A stretch of DNA of 26,492 bases from Gymnopilus junonius (lineage: Eukaryota; Basidiomycota; Agaricomycetes; Agaricales; Galerinaceae): the NCBI GenBank assembly GCA_015501075.1, contig JADNYJ010000434.1:1-26492 (forward strand). Direction: 5' to 3'. The position numbers were made by a program, and so were the translations under genes. The notes beneath the pieces were generated by a model, which saw only the letters and a list, made by a program, of their open reading frames with translations, did not search any database and was not told the origin of the DNA. Below, one piece after another: positions 1 through 11,000 of this stretch (position 1 is the first letter of the stretch; every line of letters starts with the position of its first letter).

Positions 1-14
1 CATCAGGGACTTTC

Positions 15-1326
15 ATGTCGAATTGCCGCCGGCATTTGCGTGCACCAAGCGAAGAGCCTCAGCCAACCTCACGAGAGATCATTCAATCACTGATCACTGC
101 TGTCCAAGGGATGATAAATGTCACAAAATTTAGTTTTGAATGGACAGACCTTCCTCTTAACAACGAAACCCGTATCTTTTTAACGTCACCGAGGAAAACG
201 TTCGCGACGAGTCTGCGCAAGCTCGTCTTGCGCGCTCAAATATCCAAGTTCAAAGAGCTCTTGGCAATCACCGACTTTGACAATCTTGACGAACTGAATT
301 TCCATTTTGATTGTGCTGCAGCTACAGCAACGGAAAAGACCAAGTGGACAAAATTCGTAGAATTCCTTGAATTCAGACCAGGAGGCGTTTCATATTCTCA
401 GTCTGTTGACCCGCCAGGTCCTGACCCCGATAGTCGTGAACTACTCGACACCATCGTTCCCTTCATCAGTCATCGCCAATCGGCTCTGCGTTCCTTGACC
501 ATTTCCTCTTCTTCCTTGGTGGATCTATCAGAGTTCTTCAAAGCTCTTCCATCGGACGCTCTGACCAATCTGCGCAGTTTTACGACTCAGATTTCGTTCA
601 ATGAGCAAACACTCTCTGATCCGTCAGGAATCCTCCGCTTACTCAAACTCGTGCACCCGTTTTGTCCCATGTCTCCCTCATACACCTACCGAACTGGTCC
701 GAACGAGTTAGATTTGATCACAAGGACGGAGTTTGGAGACGGCTAAATGACAAACTCTTGTCTCATTCTGCGTATCTCTCTTCTCTGGAGTCACTTGAAA
801 TGCCTTTTGTGACGATAGAGAAGACAATCCCTCTTCTTCATCGATCAAGCGAGACCTTAACACGACTCCGACTATCAAGCCGTTTCCTTGTGTTCCTCGA
901 AGTTTCAGCAGTTCTTTCGGTATTTGCTCACAGACAGTTTGGGCTGCAGCATCTGCATTTGGAGGTCGCAAGCCTAGACTTGTTCCTCCTTGATGAGCTA
1001 GCCACCCGTCTTCCTGGATTATCATCGCTAATATTAGTCTTTGAATCCTCTCCTTATGAATTCGTAAGTCCTTAAGTTGCTTGTCCGAAAACGTAATATT
1101 GATGTACTTGAAATTCTTTAAGCAAAAACCGGAACTACGCTCTGCCGTTGTACTTTCAGATTGGAAGCTCTCCGAGCTAGAGGTCTATTCAAAGCGATAT
1201 CAACCACCTTCCCCAGAAGGTCGCGCGATGTCCAGCATAGCTGAATCGGCGGAAAATTTGGTTACTTCCTGGATTATCAATATTGTTCCCAGTATCCGCT
1301 TTGTCAAAAGTGTCCGTGTACGATAG
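15..1326 (+). pseudogene. F-box/LRR-like protein, C-terminal fragment, frame broken
   Basis: This looks like the leucine-rich, F-box-lacking tail of the large Agaricomycete F-box/LRR-like family: it has runs such as LRKLVLRAQI, LDELNFHFD and LSSLESLEMPF. No F-box is visible, so the N-terminus probably lies outside the window. Reading is open from 15 to 746, then must move to another frame (open to about 1063); the change lies somewhere in 600-745 and fits a one-base deletion, since no GT-AG intron there keeps phase. A clear phase-0 intron (GTAAGT donor, 1064-1122, 59 bases) joins the second block to 1123-1326, which ends in a TAG stop. F-box proteins usually recruit substrates to SCF ubiquitin ligases, but no substrate can be inferred. 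It may be a pseudogene or a gene with a sequencing error. Confidence 0.45.
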
Positions 1327-1721
1327 GGTCTTCACATTCAGATTGCAAAGTAGTCCTTTAAGTATGCTGGGTTGCACGCGATTGTCGCATTTAAGCTAGA
1401 AATAAGCTATGTAAGTACAGCATAGCGATACTTATTAATATTAGCACATCTCTCGTATCGAGGGATACTGAATCCAACTCTGAGGATCTAATGATAATGA
1501 TGAGCAAGTTTATGATGCTCGACGACTCGTTGGTGTTGTGCCTAGATTCCAGCACAGCCACCGACAGGCAACCGGCTTCTTCGGCCTGATGTTCCAGTTA
1601 AAGCATTGCAATGAGTCTGCAGGTCTCTTCTACTTCGTCGTCCATTTACACAAAGTTCTTATTAGCAAAATCTGTTGAAATACATCTACTCCATTGATTT
1701 GCTCTTTTTCAGGTCTGAAGC
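1327..1721. other. Intergenic stretch without a recognised gene
   Basis: No open frame of note and no RNA gene is seen. A pyrimidine-rich tract followed by CAG (about 1702-1712) just upstream of the next start could be a 5'-UTR intron acceptor, but its donor is not identifiable. Confidence 0.4.
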
Positions 1722-2483
1722 ATGAGCAGAAAATTTACTCAGCATGAAGAGGTATGAAAGTGGCATTTTCTCATGGCATCAGATGAATAACCACCGACAG
1801 GATTCTTTTCGTCTGCCTGAAGGGTTCAAACGCATTGCTTACGACGCCGACACGAGACGATATACTTTTAGAGACGCGAATAGTACTCTATATCAAGGAG
1901 AAACCTGGCCTAGAGTACGGCGTGTTGACCCCGGTGCCACCAAGTCATTCGTCAATGGAACATGCCAGACCTAGTGCCTTTGCTTCCGGTAGGTTAACGA
2001 TTCTTTGGAAGGATTCTGAGCTGATCTATTTTCCTCTGGGTGTAGACAGAGGACCCGATAGGAGACTTTCCTTACAGGCCAACTCTGAGACATCTCCGCC
2101 GCCTCCAAAGACCTTCTACGACATATTACCTCCTGAACTCATCACATCATCGTCTATCACCACCCATTATCTGATTCTACTTCTTCATCAACCATCAGAG
2201 CTGGTAGTCGCGTCGCCAAGGCTGTGAGGAAGTCGACGTTACCCAAAATGCAGGGAGTTGTCCATTCCCTCCGACGTTCTATGACATCGATCAAGAAACC
2301 AAGGTCACCGTCTTTCAGCGAGTATAAGGAACTCATGAGGACGATACGATAGGGTTGATCAGCAATACGAGTGCGAGTTCTTTGACTTCTACTAATTCGA
2401 ACAGGCCGCCATTCCCAAATGGTCCCCGATCTGCTCCGCCTCGCCGCTCTACGCTGGGCGTAAATTTCACAAGCTCATCTTGA
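1722..2483 (+). pseudogene. Short fungal-specific protein, three frame breaks
   Basis: The proposed start gives MSRKFTQHEE (exon 1, 1722-1751). A 49-base intron (1752-1800, GTATGA...CAG) leads to DSFRLPEGFKRIAYDADT and continues RRYTFRD. A second intron, 1989-2045, joins ASG to DRGPDRR. Conserved-looking blocks follow: KTFYDILPPELIT, then SRVAKAVRKSTLPKMQGVV, then a Ser/Pro-rich tail ending at the TGA of 2481-2483. I recall this architecture from short Agaricomycete proteins, some possibly labelled as LysM/CBM50-type, but I see no LysM repeat and assign no function. Continuous reading needs three corrections: one extra base near 1903, one missing base near 2165 and one missing base near 2339. 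All sit in short homopolymers, so this may be a recent pseudogene or an intact gene with sequence errors. Confidence 0.6.
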
Positions 2484-3082
2484 AGCATGTGTTCTTTTTC
2501 CCTCGATCGTAAGGATGGTCGATGGCCATGGATTCTTTCTTTGGTGTACTATGGACTTGCTATGGACATTGCAATTGTAGTCTTAGTGGTTACCCAGTAG
2601 TTACCTTGTATATTTACACTCCAATTTCTATCCTGTTCTTTACTTTCTTTCATCCTCTACTACTACATACCAATTCCTGCAGCCTTTTCCGCGGAAAAGG
2701 TGAAATTGGAATTGGAATCAATTGTGGCTGACTACATTACGTAGACGTCACTTCGGCCACTATTGACCGTAATTGGCCCGGCCCGCACCAGTAAGCGCTA
2801 TGGCTTACGTACTGAGGGACCTATTGGTCAGCCGAACCTCACCTTCACCACAAGGACCTTGATCTTTCCATCCACGACGAAATCGCATTTGAGGTTTATC
2901 TCGAGTCTCCAACCCGTTTTCCTCACGCCCTGTTGATTGCCTAAAAGTTTTCGCCTGGGCCAGCTTTTTATTATTCTCGGACCTCGGTTCATAAATGAGT
3001 GAGTAGGTTTTGACATATTCAGATGAAGTCGTCGCAACCACATTTTTCTGGTCACTTCAAGGGCAATGACCCGGCTTCCAAG
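2484..3082. other. Intergenic stretch, no supported gene
   Basis: Short open frames occur on both strands (for example 2522-2731 + and 2805-3055 -) but they lack splice support, biased codon use or any family likeness. No tRNA, terminal repeat or tandem array is visible. Confidence 0.4.
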
Positions 3083-3562
3083 ATGCCCACCGACGAAATC
3101 ACATTGATAGAACCCAGTCGGGAGCTAGTGGAAACCCATGAAGAGGTCGGACGCCTCAAGGTATGTACTCCCGGAAATTTTTGAAGAGACAGAACGGATG
3201 CAACGCGGAAGGATTCAATCCTATGCTACAATCGGGTCCCCAGTCGGTCGCATGCCTCCAGACATGCTGGAGGAAATCTTCTATCATACTCTTTCTACTG
3301 ATCAACATCCGACTATGAGTGCGTTGGAAGCGCCACTGCTGCTTACCCATGTGTGTAGCACTTGGCGAGCCATGACGCGCTCTTTCTCTCGATTGTGGGC
3401 AAGTCTTCTCTTCACATTTGTAACAATAGCGGCGTACACACTAGAGAGTGCAACTCTATTAGCAACGCAAAGTCGCTATATGGATTGCAAGGACTCCCGA
3501 TTATTTCAAGGACCATCGTGCCGAATAAGATCAGCATTTCTTCGAATGTGGTTCCATGAACA
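3083..3562 (+). pseudogene. F-box protein N-terminus, broken and truncated
   Basis: A start at 3083 (MPTDEITLIEPSRELVE...) leads to a short charged helix, then an F-box-like segment in another frame, RMPPDMLEEIFYHTL, then LLLTHVCSTWRAMTRSFSRLW. This is the typical Agaricomycete F-box arrangement (PPE-like ILxEIF, then VCxxWR, then LWxSL). The frame changes between about 3150 and 3170, and again near 3405-3415, after which reading continues as SLHICNNSGV up to the stop at 3560. A 32-base GT-AG gap at 3161-3192 is too short and off-phase to be the intron. The LRR-like C-terminal half normal for this family cannot be traced beyond 3562. I read it as a decayed copy, although sequence error could explain part of it. 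Confidence 0.55.
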
Positions 3563-4910
3563 TCCTTGAACCTCTAAGTATGATTCTCTTCGAGACGGAA
3601 ACAAGCCAATTCACATTTAAGTCAATATACAAAACGGGATATTGTCGAAAATGCTTCGAAACGAGCTCGCAATGATCAGTAATGGCCGTCCCTGCAAACT
3701 GGCTTGTATTATATCTCCGGTGCTTGGGCCATGTTTCAGAGGTCGCTGCAGGAACTCCCTGAAGGGCTCTGCATCGAAAAATGCAAATATTTGATCAAAA
3801 AGAAACTCAACCGAAAGCATAGAGAGTGTATAGTCCTTTCCACAACGTCTGGGACGAAAACGAGGTGGTGACTTCTGCAGTTGCGGAGGAAGGCCTCAAT
3901 GGCGAGGGATTTATCCACATACGTGGCATTTTGACGGTCAAATTGAGCAAAAGAACTAGGTCCTGAGTAGACCCCCTCTTGAAATACAACGCGGATGTCT
4001 CCTCCACTGACAATGCGACGTCGGGACATTGATGATGGTTGAGGTCAGATTTTGGGAACGGAAATGATGCGCCTGATGGCGGGCGATATTCCGATTTGGT
4101 ATGCCCAACTTATGTGACTGCGATAGGAGTGAAGCCTCCACAACTCTCTTAATCTTCCTTCCTCACAACTCTTACCGCGGGGCTGCAAAGCATTTAATCT
4201 GACTAACAAGATTATGATATCGAATGCATGCTGTATGGGAGCTCCCTAGGTGTAAGCTCAATGAGCAAATATTTGCTGCAAATCACAACCGACAGTCTGG
4301 CTTCACAGAATGAGGCACATATTTCCGTGATTCATACACAGTATGATTTTCAGAAGTAAATGGAAATTGACTATCCGAGAATTGAGCTCGTTGCACTCTG
4401 TCGAAACTATTAGAACCCTCGAGCTTTCTCGTCGAAGTGAGTCTTGGAGCTATAAATATGGCAATACTTATTGACATATTTGACAGAACAAATGAATAAT
4501 TGTTGAAGATTGGCCTTGGCCGATACTTGCGCCTACGGACTAGATCAAACACGAGGCTGGTGTGGTGCGACGAGATGATCCGACTTGATACTTGCTTCAC
4601 TGGTGCAACGTGTGTTTCCGTGTGTCATTCCTACGTGCTTCAAGGTAAGGGGGCACCAATCCTCTGTGATCGCAAATTCCGCCCCAAATCCCGGTCACAA
4701 CGTTGGAAATCATGGGGGATTTTCGGATGGCATGGTCACTGAAGCATCTGACATAGGATGATGTTCATGAGCCGCGCGCGGACAACGAGGCTGAGCGACT
4801 TGCCGACCTTAAATACGAGAGTGCATCTACAGAGGTTGACACCTACGCTTTGAACACCTACGTTCATACTTCTTTCAATTTCACTCTGCCAAAATTTATT
4901 ATAAACCAAA
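3563..4910. other. Gene-poor stretch, possible F-box remnants
   Basis: No gene can be supported. A minus-strand open frame (3736-4029) and overlapping frames exist but show no domain. The stretch could hold degraded 3' sequence of the broken F-box gene, but I could not align it in any frame. The final 170 bases are presumably the promoter and 5' UTR of the next gene. The TATAAA at about 4900 is too close to the start codon to be a useful TATA box. Confidence 0.35.
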
Positions 4911-6081
4911 ATGCTGAACGCATTCAAAATCAAGGAATTTGATCTGAAACCGGTCTTCGAGCAGTGGAAGGATGGTCCTGTATTTAACGGAACGAAGAAG
5001 GACATGCCGGTTGAGGAGTGGCTGGAGAAAATCAGAGAGGGATGTGTAGAACGCGGAGTGCCCGAGGAATACTGGTACAAGGTAGCACAACATTTCATGG
5101 GGCCAAAGGCTCGAGCTCGGTGAGTTGATTTCGCCAGATATTGCCAAGAAAAAAATCACTCACTGATTTGGGTAGATTGGACGAACTCAAGCAAGTCATC
5201 GTGAAAGTACATGGAGGCAAATACCGCTGGACATGGAAGAAATTCAAGGTTGCTGTCCTCAACATGGGCTGTAAGTATGAGGAGCTGCTTCATTGAGTTT
5301 AGATGTACTGATGAGTACAAAACAGGGAACATCGACAAGGACGCAAAAGAGACAATCAAAGTTCAAGGAAAGGGTTCTGGACTATGGTTCTCACGAAAGA
5401 AGGACACCATGCCAGCTTCCGATGCCAACGACGATGCAGAACCAGAGGCAAGCAAGCGGTCAAGTGGATCGTGGTTTGCGAAACAGCCCATCGTCGAAGA
5501 GCCTGAGGAGGTGGAGCCAGTCCCGGAAGCTCCAAAGCGTCGCCTTACGCGATCAGCTACTGTCACCGGTTTCTGGCCTCAGCGGATGAGCACGAAGAGC
5601 GACAAGGACCTACCCCAGCGGCCGAATCATCAGAAGGCAAATTCGGACTCCGTGGTCCTCAGGTCAAAATCAAAGCAGGTAAATGATTCCGCAGTTGTAC
5701 CTCGTTCGCACACCGAGGGCGGTGAAGGTGAGCCTTTACACCTGAGCGTTCAAAGTGCACTTAAACTGATGCTCTTATCTCCCTCTAGTGGTGACAGCGA
5801 CGACCCAAGTACCTGCCTGGCTCTTAAACGCGTGCACGGCGTTGGAGTATATTACTGGAGAGCACCCGAAAGCAATGAGCATCATCAGCGCCATCTTGAT
5901 CACAGCGGGGTCGATCCCCGCTATTCCTGCTATAGCCGCTGGTGCTGGAGGAGCAGTGTTAGCGTCAAGTACGGCGCATGCGATTGGTGCTATTGCGGTA
6001 GGAATGGGTCAGGCGCTGGGTGCAAGTATAACTCAACAGCAGAAGAAGCAGGAAGGTCATGGCGCCGTCACAGGACATTAA
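4911..6081 (+). CDS. Hypothetical protein with charged N-terminal domain and hydrophobic Gly/Ala C-terminus
   Basis: Exons 4911-5119, 5176-5270, 5326-5727 and 5789-6081 join in phase across three 55-61 base GT-AG introns to give about 332 residues with no frame break. The first ~110 residues are compact and aromatic-rich: a phrase FEQWKDGP, then VEEWLEKIREGC, then VPEEYWYKVAQHFMG, and KYRWTWKKFKVAV. The spacing of these helices loosely resembles the capsid region of Ty3-type Gag proteins, but no zinc knuckle is present. Residues ~120-240 are Ser/Lys/Glu-rich and probably disordered. The end (~250-315) is a hydrophobic Gly/Ala-rich helix pair (PAIPAIAAGAGGAVLASS), a plausible membrane segment. 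I remember similar N-termini in other Agaricomycete hypothetical proteins; function is unknown. Start chosen for the AAA-ATG context and conserved-looking MLNAFK opening. Confidence 0.8.
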
Positions 6082-8063
6082 TTGACAACACCTCTGGGAG
6101 GCGTTGATAGCATGCTGGACGGATTTCTTCAACGCTTCCAATGTCACTACGAGACAAGTCGATAGCGTCACTTGTTCCATCCACCACCAATAGCACCACG
6201 TCCTTGTGGTCGCTGGATTCTTTAGGCGTATACAGTCAGTTATTTGTTATTGAATCTGTCTGATACCATCACACCTTTGTACATTTAGCATTCAGAAACG
6301 GTCTTAAAGTTAATTTATCAAGCATCTATATTTTGGAAGGATTGTGAGTGTCTTCGCGCCATGATGCGCGGTGTGGCGCTTGGTTGTCAATGATCATCTG
6401 AGGGTCGGATCAAGAAAGGCATTTGTTAGAGAATAACAAAAGCTTAATCAAAACCGACAAACAAAACGTTTGATCTGGTAAATCGGGTCCTAAAGCTCAA
6501 ATGATGTCGATCCAAGCATACCCAACCGAATTATATATTATATACATAATCAAGGCTAATGAAGAAAGAGAGGGATTAGGTTCTTTGTACAAGCAGATCA
6601 TTGTGACGAAAGAGCTTACATATATGCTTACAGGGCTTTTCTACTTTGCGCAGCATGTCGGCAGTGATCGTCAGTCACATACGTATACGCTAAGGATAGG
6701 TTCGGAATCTTTCACCTGGTCCTGTGGGCGTGCATGATATTTTGAGGACGGAAATAGGGTTTAACGTCGTTGCTACATATGCCATTCGTACAACGCAGAG
6801 TGTTCTTTTGGCCAGCAGCCGAGTTGACAGACGCCGTCTACACGGCGTGTGGAGATTGCGGATAATTTGTTTCTTTTGCAGGTTCAACATATTTGTATTC
6901 CATAGGCACCACTTTTTTCAAATGAAAAATCGATTTGAGAATCAACATGAAAAGGCAAAACCCAAGGTACCATTATTGGCATAGTAGATATGAAGGACGT
7001 ACTTCATGATAATTCCTTCTTTCTAGAATAAAGCACGATGTTGCATTCGAGTTTTCTCATGGATGTCATCCGACCGAGGGAATTGAGGGGAATTAGACCC
7101 AAGGACATTGTGGTGCGTGTAGCTAGATGTCCAACGCAGGATATTGCAACTTCCGGTGGGGCCAAAGCCTAGGAGTTGGACATCGCAAATTCGATTTCGG
7201 AAGGGGTAGGTTTGTGCTTGTAGTGAACGTAACGGCATCAGAGAAACCTGAAAATTTCACATGAAGGGGATGTAGTGCATATGCTGGAGAGTAATCTAAG
7301 AAAAATAATTAATACTAGGTGACATCTATTAATATACACTCACACTGAGTACTGAGGCGTGAATTCTCGGCGCAGCGGGAGATTCAAAACCATACATACA
7401 ATTTGATTTAGAAATGCAGCAAGGTGGAAGGGCGGTTGCCAGAATAGTGATGCTTTGTGTTTGTTTAAAGGATGGCCCGATGACACTTTGTTACAAGGTG
7501 TTGCCAGACGTCATCTCTGCAAACGGACAAAAATTGGACGTCGGCACTTCAACTTTGGTGATTTATGATGAACTATACATCGTTTCCTTAAGCCATTTAC
7601 ATTGTGGGAGCCGGAGATGTCATCCGGATTTGGAGTCAATTGCATCCTGACTCTCTTGGATGACATCTCAGTGGCATAACTGCAGGACGGGTGTAAATGG
7701 TGTCACGCAAATGGCGAAAATTGAGGAGGAGAGTTGAAAAAAAAAATCTCCGCAAGAGAGAATCCCAAAAGGCGATATGTTTTGACGCTGTCGATTAGAG
7801 TTTGAGATTCGGCGCTATATCGAGAACACGAAGCGGATATTACAACGAGGTGAGGATTAATAAGGAGGGCCATGCGCCTGAAAAGGTAGACTAAGTGTAT
7901 TCGGACTTTGGGGGGGACGATTCAGAGCACTGCGATCCATAGAGCCCGGGAAGGCCGTGGCACTCAATCTTCAGAAGCCTTTCAGATTCATCCCTCTTTT
8001 ATCTCCAGGCAGCCAGACCGTGGTAGCTATCTTTTTTCTGCTCCTTCCTAAATTCGGAGGGTT
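6082..8063. other. Two-kilobase stretch without a supported gene
   Basis: The first few hundred bases are the 3' UTR of the upstream gene, and the last few hundred the promoter of the zinc-cluster gene. Between them only short frames occur (6501-6737 +, 6724-6984 +, 7023-7238 -, 7414-7650 +), with no splice-linked extension or domain. I see no tRNA, long terminal repeat or tandem repeat. A relic of a mobile element cannot be excluded. Confidence 0.4.
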
Positions 8064-11000
8064 ATGCCACAGGCAGCGAAAAAGGACGTCCAGAGCCAAC
8101 GAGCACAAGACAAGGAGTCCAAGAGAGCTAGAGGTGCGTGCCTTCTACGTCACTGCAATGTTCCAGATTAACTATTACCAGGTGCCCTGTCGTGTGCCGA
8201 GTGTAGACGGTAGGTCGTTTTGCAAGCGAGTAGTTATGGGCAAAGTCGCATTGATGTTGCCGTTGATCGCGGAAATCATATGTTTGGCTTGTTTAAACAT
8301 TCTACTCCTTTGCTGACTTGAACTACCATTGGCATCATGTCCTTGCAGGCTCAAGTTGAAATGCGACAAAACAGTCCCATGTTCGAGGTTCGTACTGGGA
8401 TTTACTTTTTTTTGCAGAAAGATGCTTATTGAATACCCCTTTCCCAGTTGCAAGCGAAGAGGGTGTTCAGCCATATGTCCGAACGGGAGTCTCATAACTG
8501 GCCAGGGAACGCGGTGAGTAGGCGTTCAGGATGCAAAAGCTTCCTTGTCTTACACCCTTTCGCGGTATAGCTTCGTTCTTGCCGATACGGAGGCTCTTCA
8601 CCAGAAGATTGGAACCATGTCGGACCGCATTCGCCAGCTTGAGGATGCACTCGCCATCCTTCATTCTACAGCTGCAGGGCCTGCTGGAGATCCCCATCCT
8701 CTGTTACATCGCGATTTACTCAAAATCAAGTCTTCAATCGAGTTGCACTCAGCCTCTTCAGCAAGTAACGAAGGCGGGACCAGACCTGACGAAGATGACG
8801 AGGATGGCAACAGAGAACAATATATCGATGCCTTTGGGACCTTAGCTATACGAGACGATGGTGCTGCGACGTTCTACGGAAGGTCCGCTGGTTCAGAGGT
8901 CAGAATCTCTTTAAACCGCTATTATGTCCATGTGTAATTGACCGGAGCTCATTCTGAATAGTCCTTACTTCTTGTGAGTAAATTGTGCATTTTTAAAGCA
9001 TCCTCAAAAACTTCACGACAAAATACAGGGCGAAGTAACTTCGACGGATTCTCTATATGCCTCAACCCCTCCGAACGAGCCCTCTCCACCTCAACCTCAT
9101 GTCTCATCATTTCACTCGGACTTCAATGCTATCCAGTCCTACCAACAATATGATCCTGATAGTGGCAGCGGGTCTTTACCGCCCTCGATCAGAACATTGG
9201 CAGCCTCATTTCCTCTCGCCCCTGCACTCTCTGCTAGCAACTCTACAGGATCCATGGGATCTTCTTCGTCGTCATTTGGCACATCTTCCCTTTCCACATC
9301 GTCTACCTCATCGTTCAGTCAGACTGTGACATTACAAACGTTGTCATCAAATTATTTGCCTCCGTACTTGGAAGCTTTGCGTCTCGTCAACCTCTACCTC
9401 GACCAAGCACCATGGTTTTTCGGAGCCGTAACTCAGAGGCAGATAGAGAGCGAACTATTACCCTTATGGTACAGAGAAGCCGCTGCCGCTGCCTCTTTGG
9501 TCCCTGTTGTCCCTGCTGGGGGGTTAGACCCCAGCGCCAGAGGGCTGGGGCCAGTCGCGAATGGAACGCCGCCTCCACCGCGTGCAGGGACCTCTCATGA
9601 CCTTGCTTTGCTATTCGTCATATTCTGTTTTGGCTTCTTAACGGATACAAACTTACCTTCCGCTCCTGACAATACACCTGCGGAGAAATATTATCAACTC
9701 ACCAAGGCTGCGTTGACGTTGGACCCTACTGCCACTGCAGGTGCTCCAGGTAATATGGCCTTTTCTCAAGTTCCTTATATTCTAGGCTTTTGTCCTGACA
9801 TATTGTCCTTCAGAAAAAGTGTCGAGAAATGGTATTCTTGAACGGCCGCCTTCTGTAGCAACAGTTCAGACTCTCAGCTTGATGGCCATCTATGAAGGCA
9901 TCTGCAGTGGCGAAAACAGTATAGAGTCAACTTGGGCTCTCATGGGTTTAGCTTGCAAATTGTCCCAGAGTGTGAGTTATTTAATCACAGCATATCTTAT
10001 CGTATTGACGCATGGAAATCACCTTGTAGATTGGTTTACGTTCGTATTTCATATTATTTTGACAGATGTTCCCTAAAGTTAACCCTCGGCATGCAGACCG
10101 TGATTGTGCACGCTGGAAATTAACACCAGCTGAGGTCCAGAAACGCAGAGCATTGTTCTGGGAGCTTTTCATAACTGATTGTTGGCAGGTAATTTCTCCG
10201 CCTTTGGTCTGCAAAATTTTCACGCATGGTAGAACTAATTTGTTGCCTCTTTCTAGAGCTTAGCCACAGGCCGACTGGCAACCTTCTCACTACCCTTCGT
10301 TGATTGTGAGTTGCCAGCAGATCCTGACCAGACCATTGCCAACGATGGGTCCACCCAGCCGAGCTGTGAGCTTGTTTTTTCACCCATGTTAATCAAAAAT
10401 CCTAACCATCTCTGCAGTCCCGTATTGGAAAGCCCGCTTTGGTGCCGAGTGTGTATCGGCGGTCGTCCAAGGCACACTGACTTCCCGTGCCCCTAAATAT
10501 TCCATCATCTCGACTTGGACAGGAAAATCCGCGATATGGAATTACCAGCTTATGCCCAAGGATCACCGCCACGAGGACTTGGGTTGTCCCAAACAATGTC
10601 CCATTTCATGCCCCAGAATTACCGTGAACTCAGTGAGTATCCTTTCGATCTGTCACTTTGTAACTTTGTCTTTTCCGGCCGTCTGATGAATTCCTTTTTA
10701 GCTCTGCTCTATATTCACCGATGTTTCTTCGCTCACGCCATTTCAACCAATCCTTTGGATCCGATTAAGAGTCAATATGCGCCTTCATTTTTGGCCGGTT
10801 ATCGAAGTGCTTGTACCATCGTGGCGTCCGTCAAGCTGCAGTTTTCCATGTTCCCCGCTCAGATTGCCCGTTTCTGGGTCCTTTGGACTCACGCTTTTTC
10901 GGCATCGGTGTGTAGTTTTTATTATACAAGTCACCAGACGTTTAAAATATCGTCTAGGTAATGCTAGCGTCTGTTGCAACCCATAGCTCGCGGTCAAAAA

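Noticed and set aside
3161..3192. 32-base GT-AG intron in the broken F-box gene
   Set aside because: Shorter than any other intron here, and the join does not enter the F-box frame.
7414..7650. Open frame of 78 codons
   Set aside because: No domain, no splice-linked extension and no family likeness; length is expected by chance.
8899..9028. A single 130-base intron in the zinc-cluster gene
   Set aside because: It is much longer than most introns in this gene, ignores a good TAG acceptor at 8961 and GTGAGT donor at 8974, and drops the SLLL segment.
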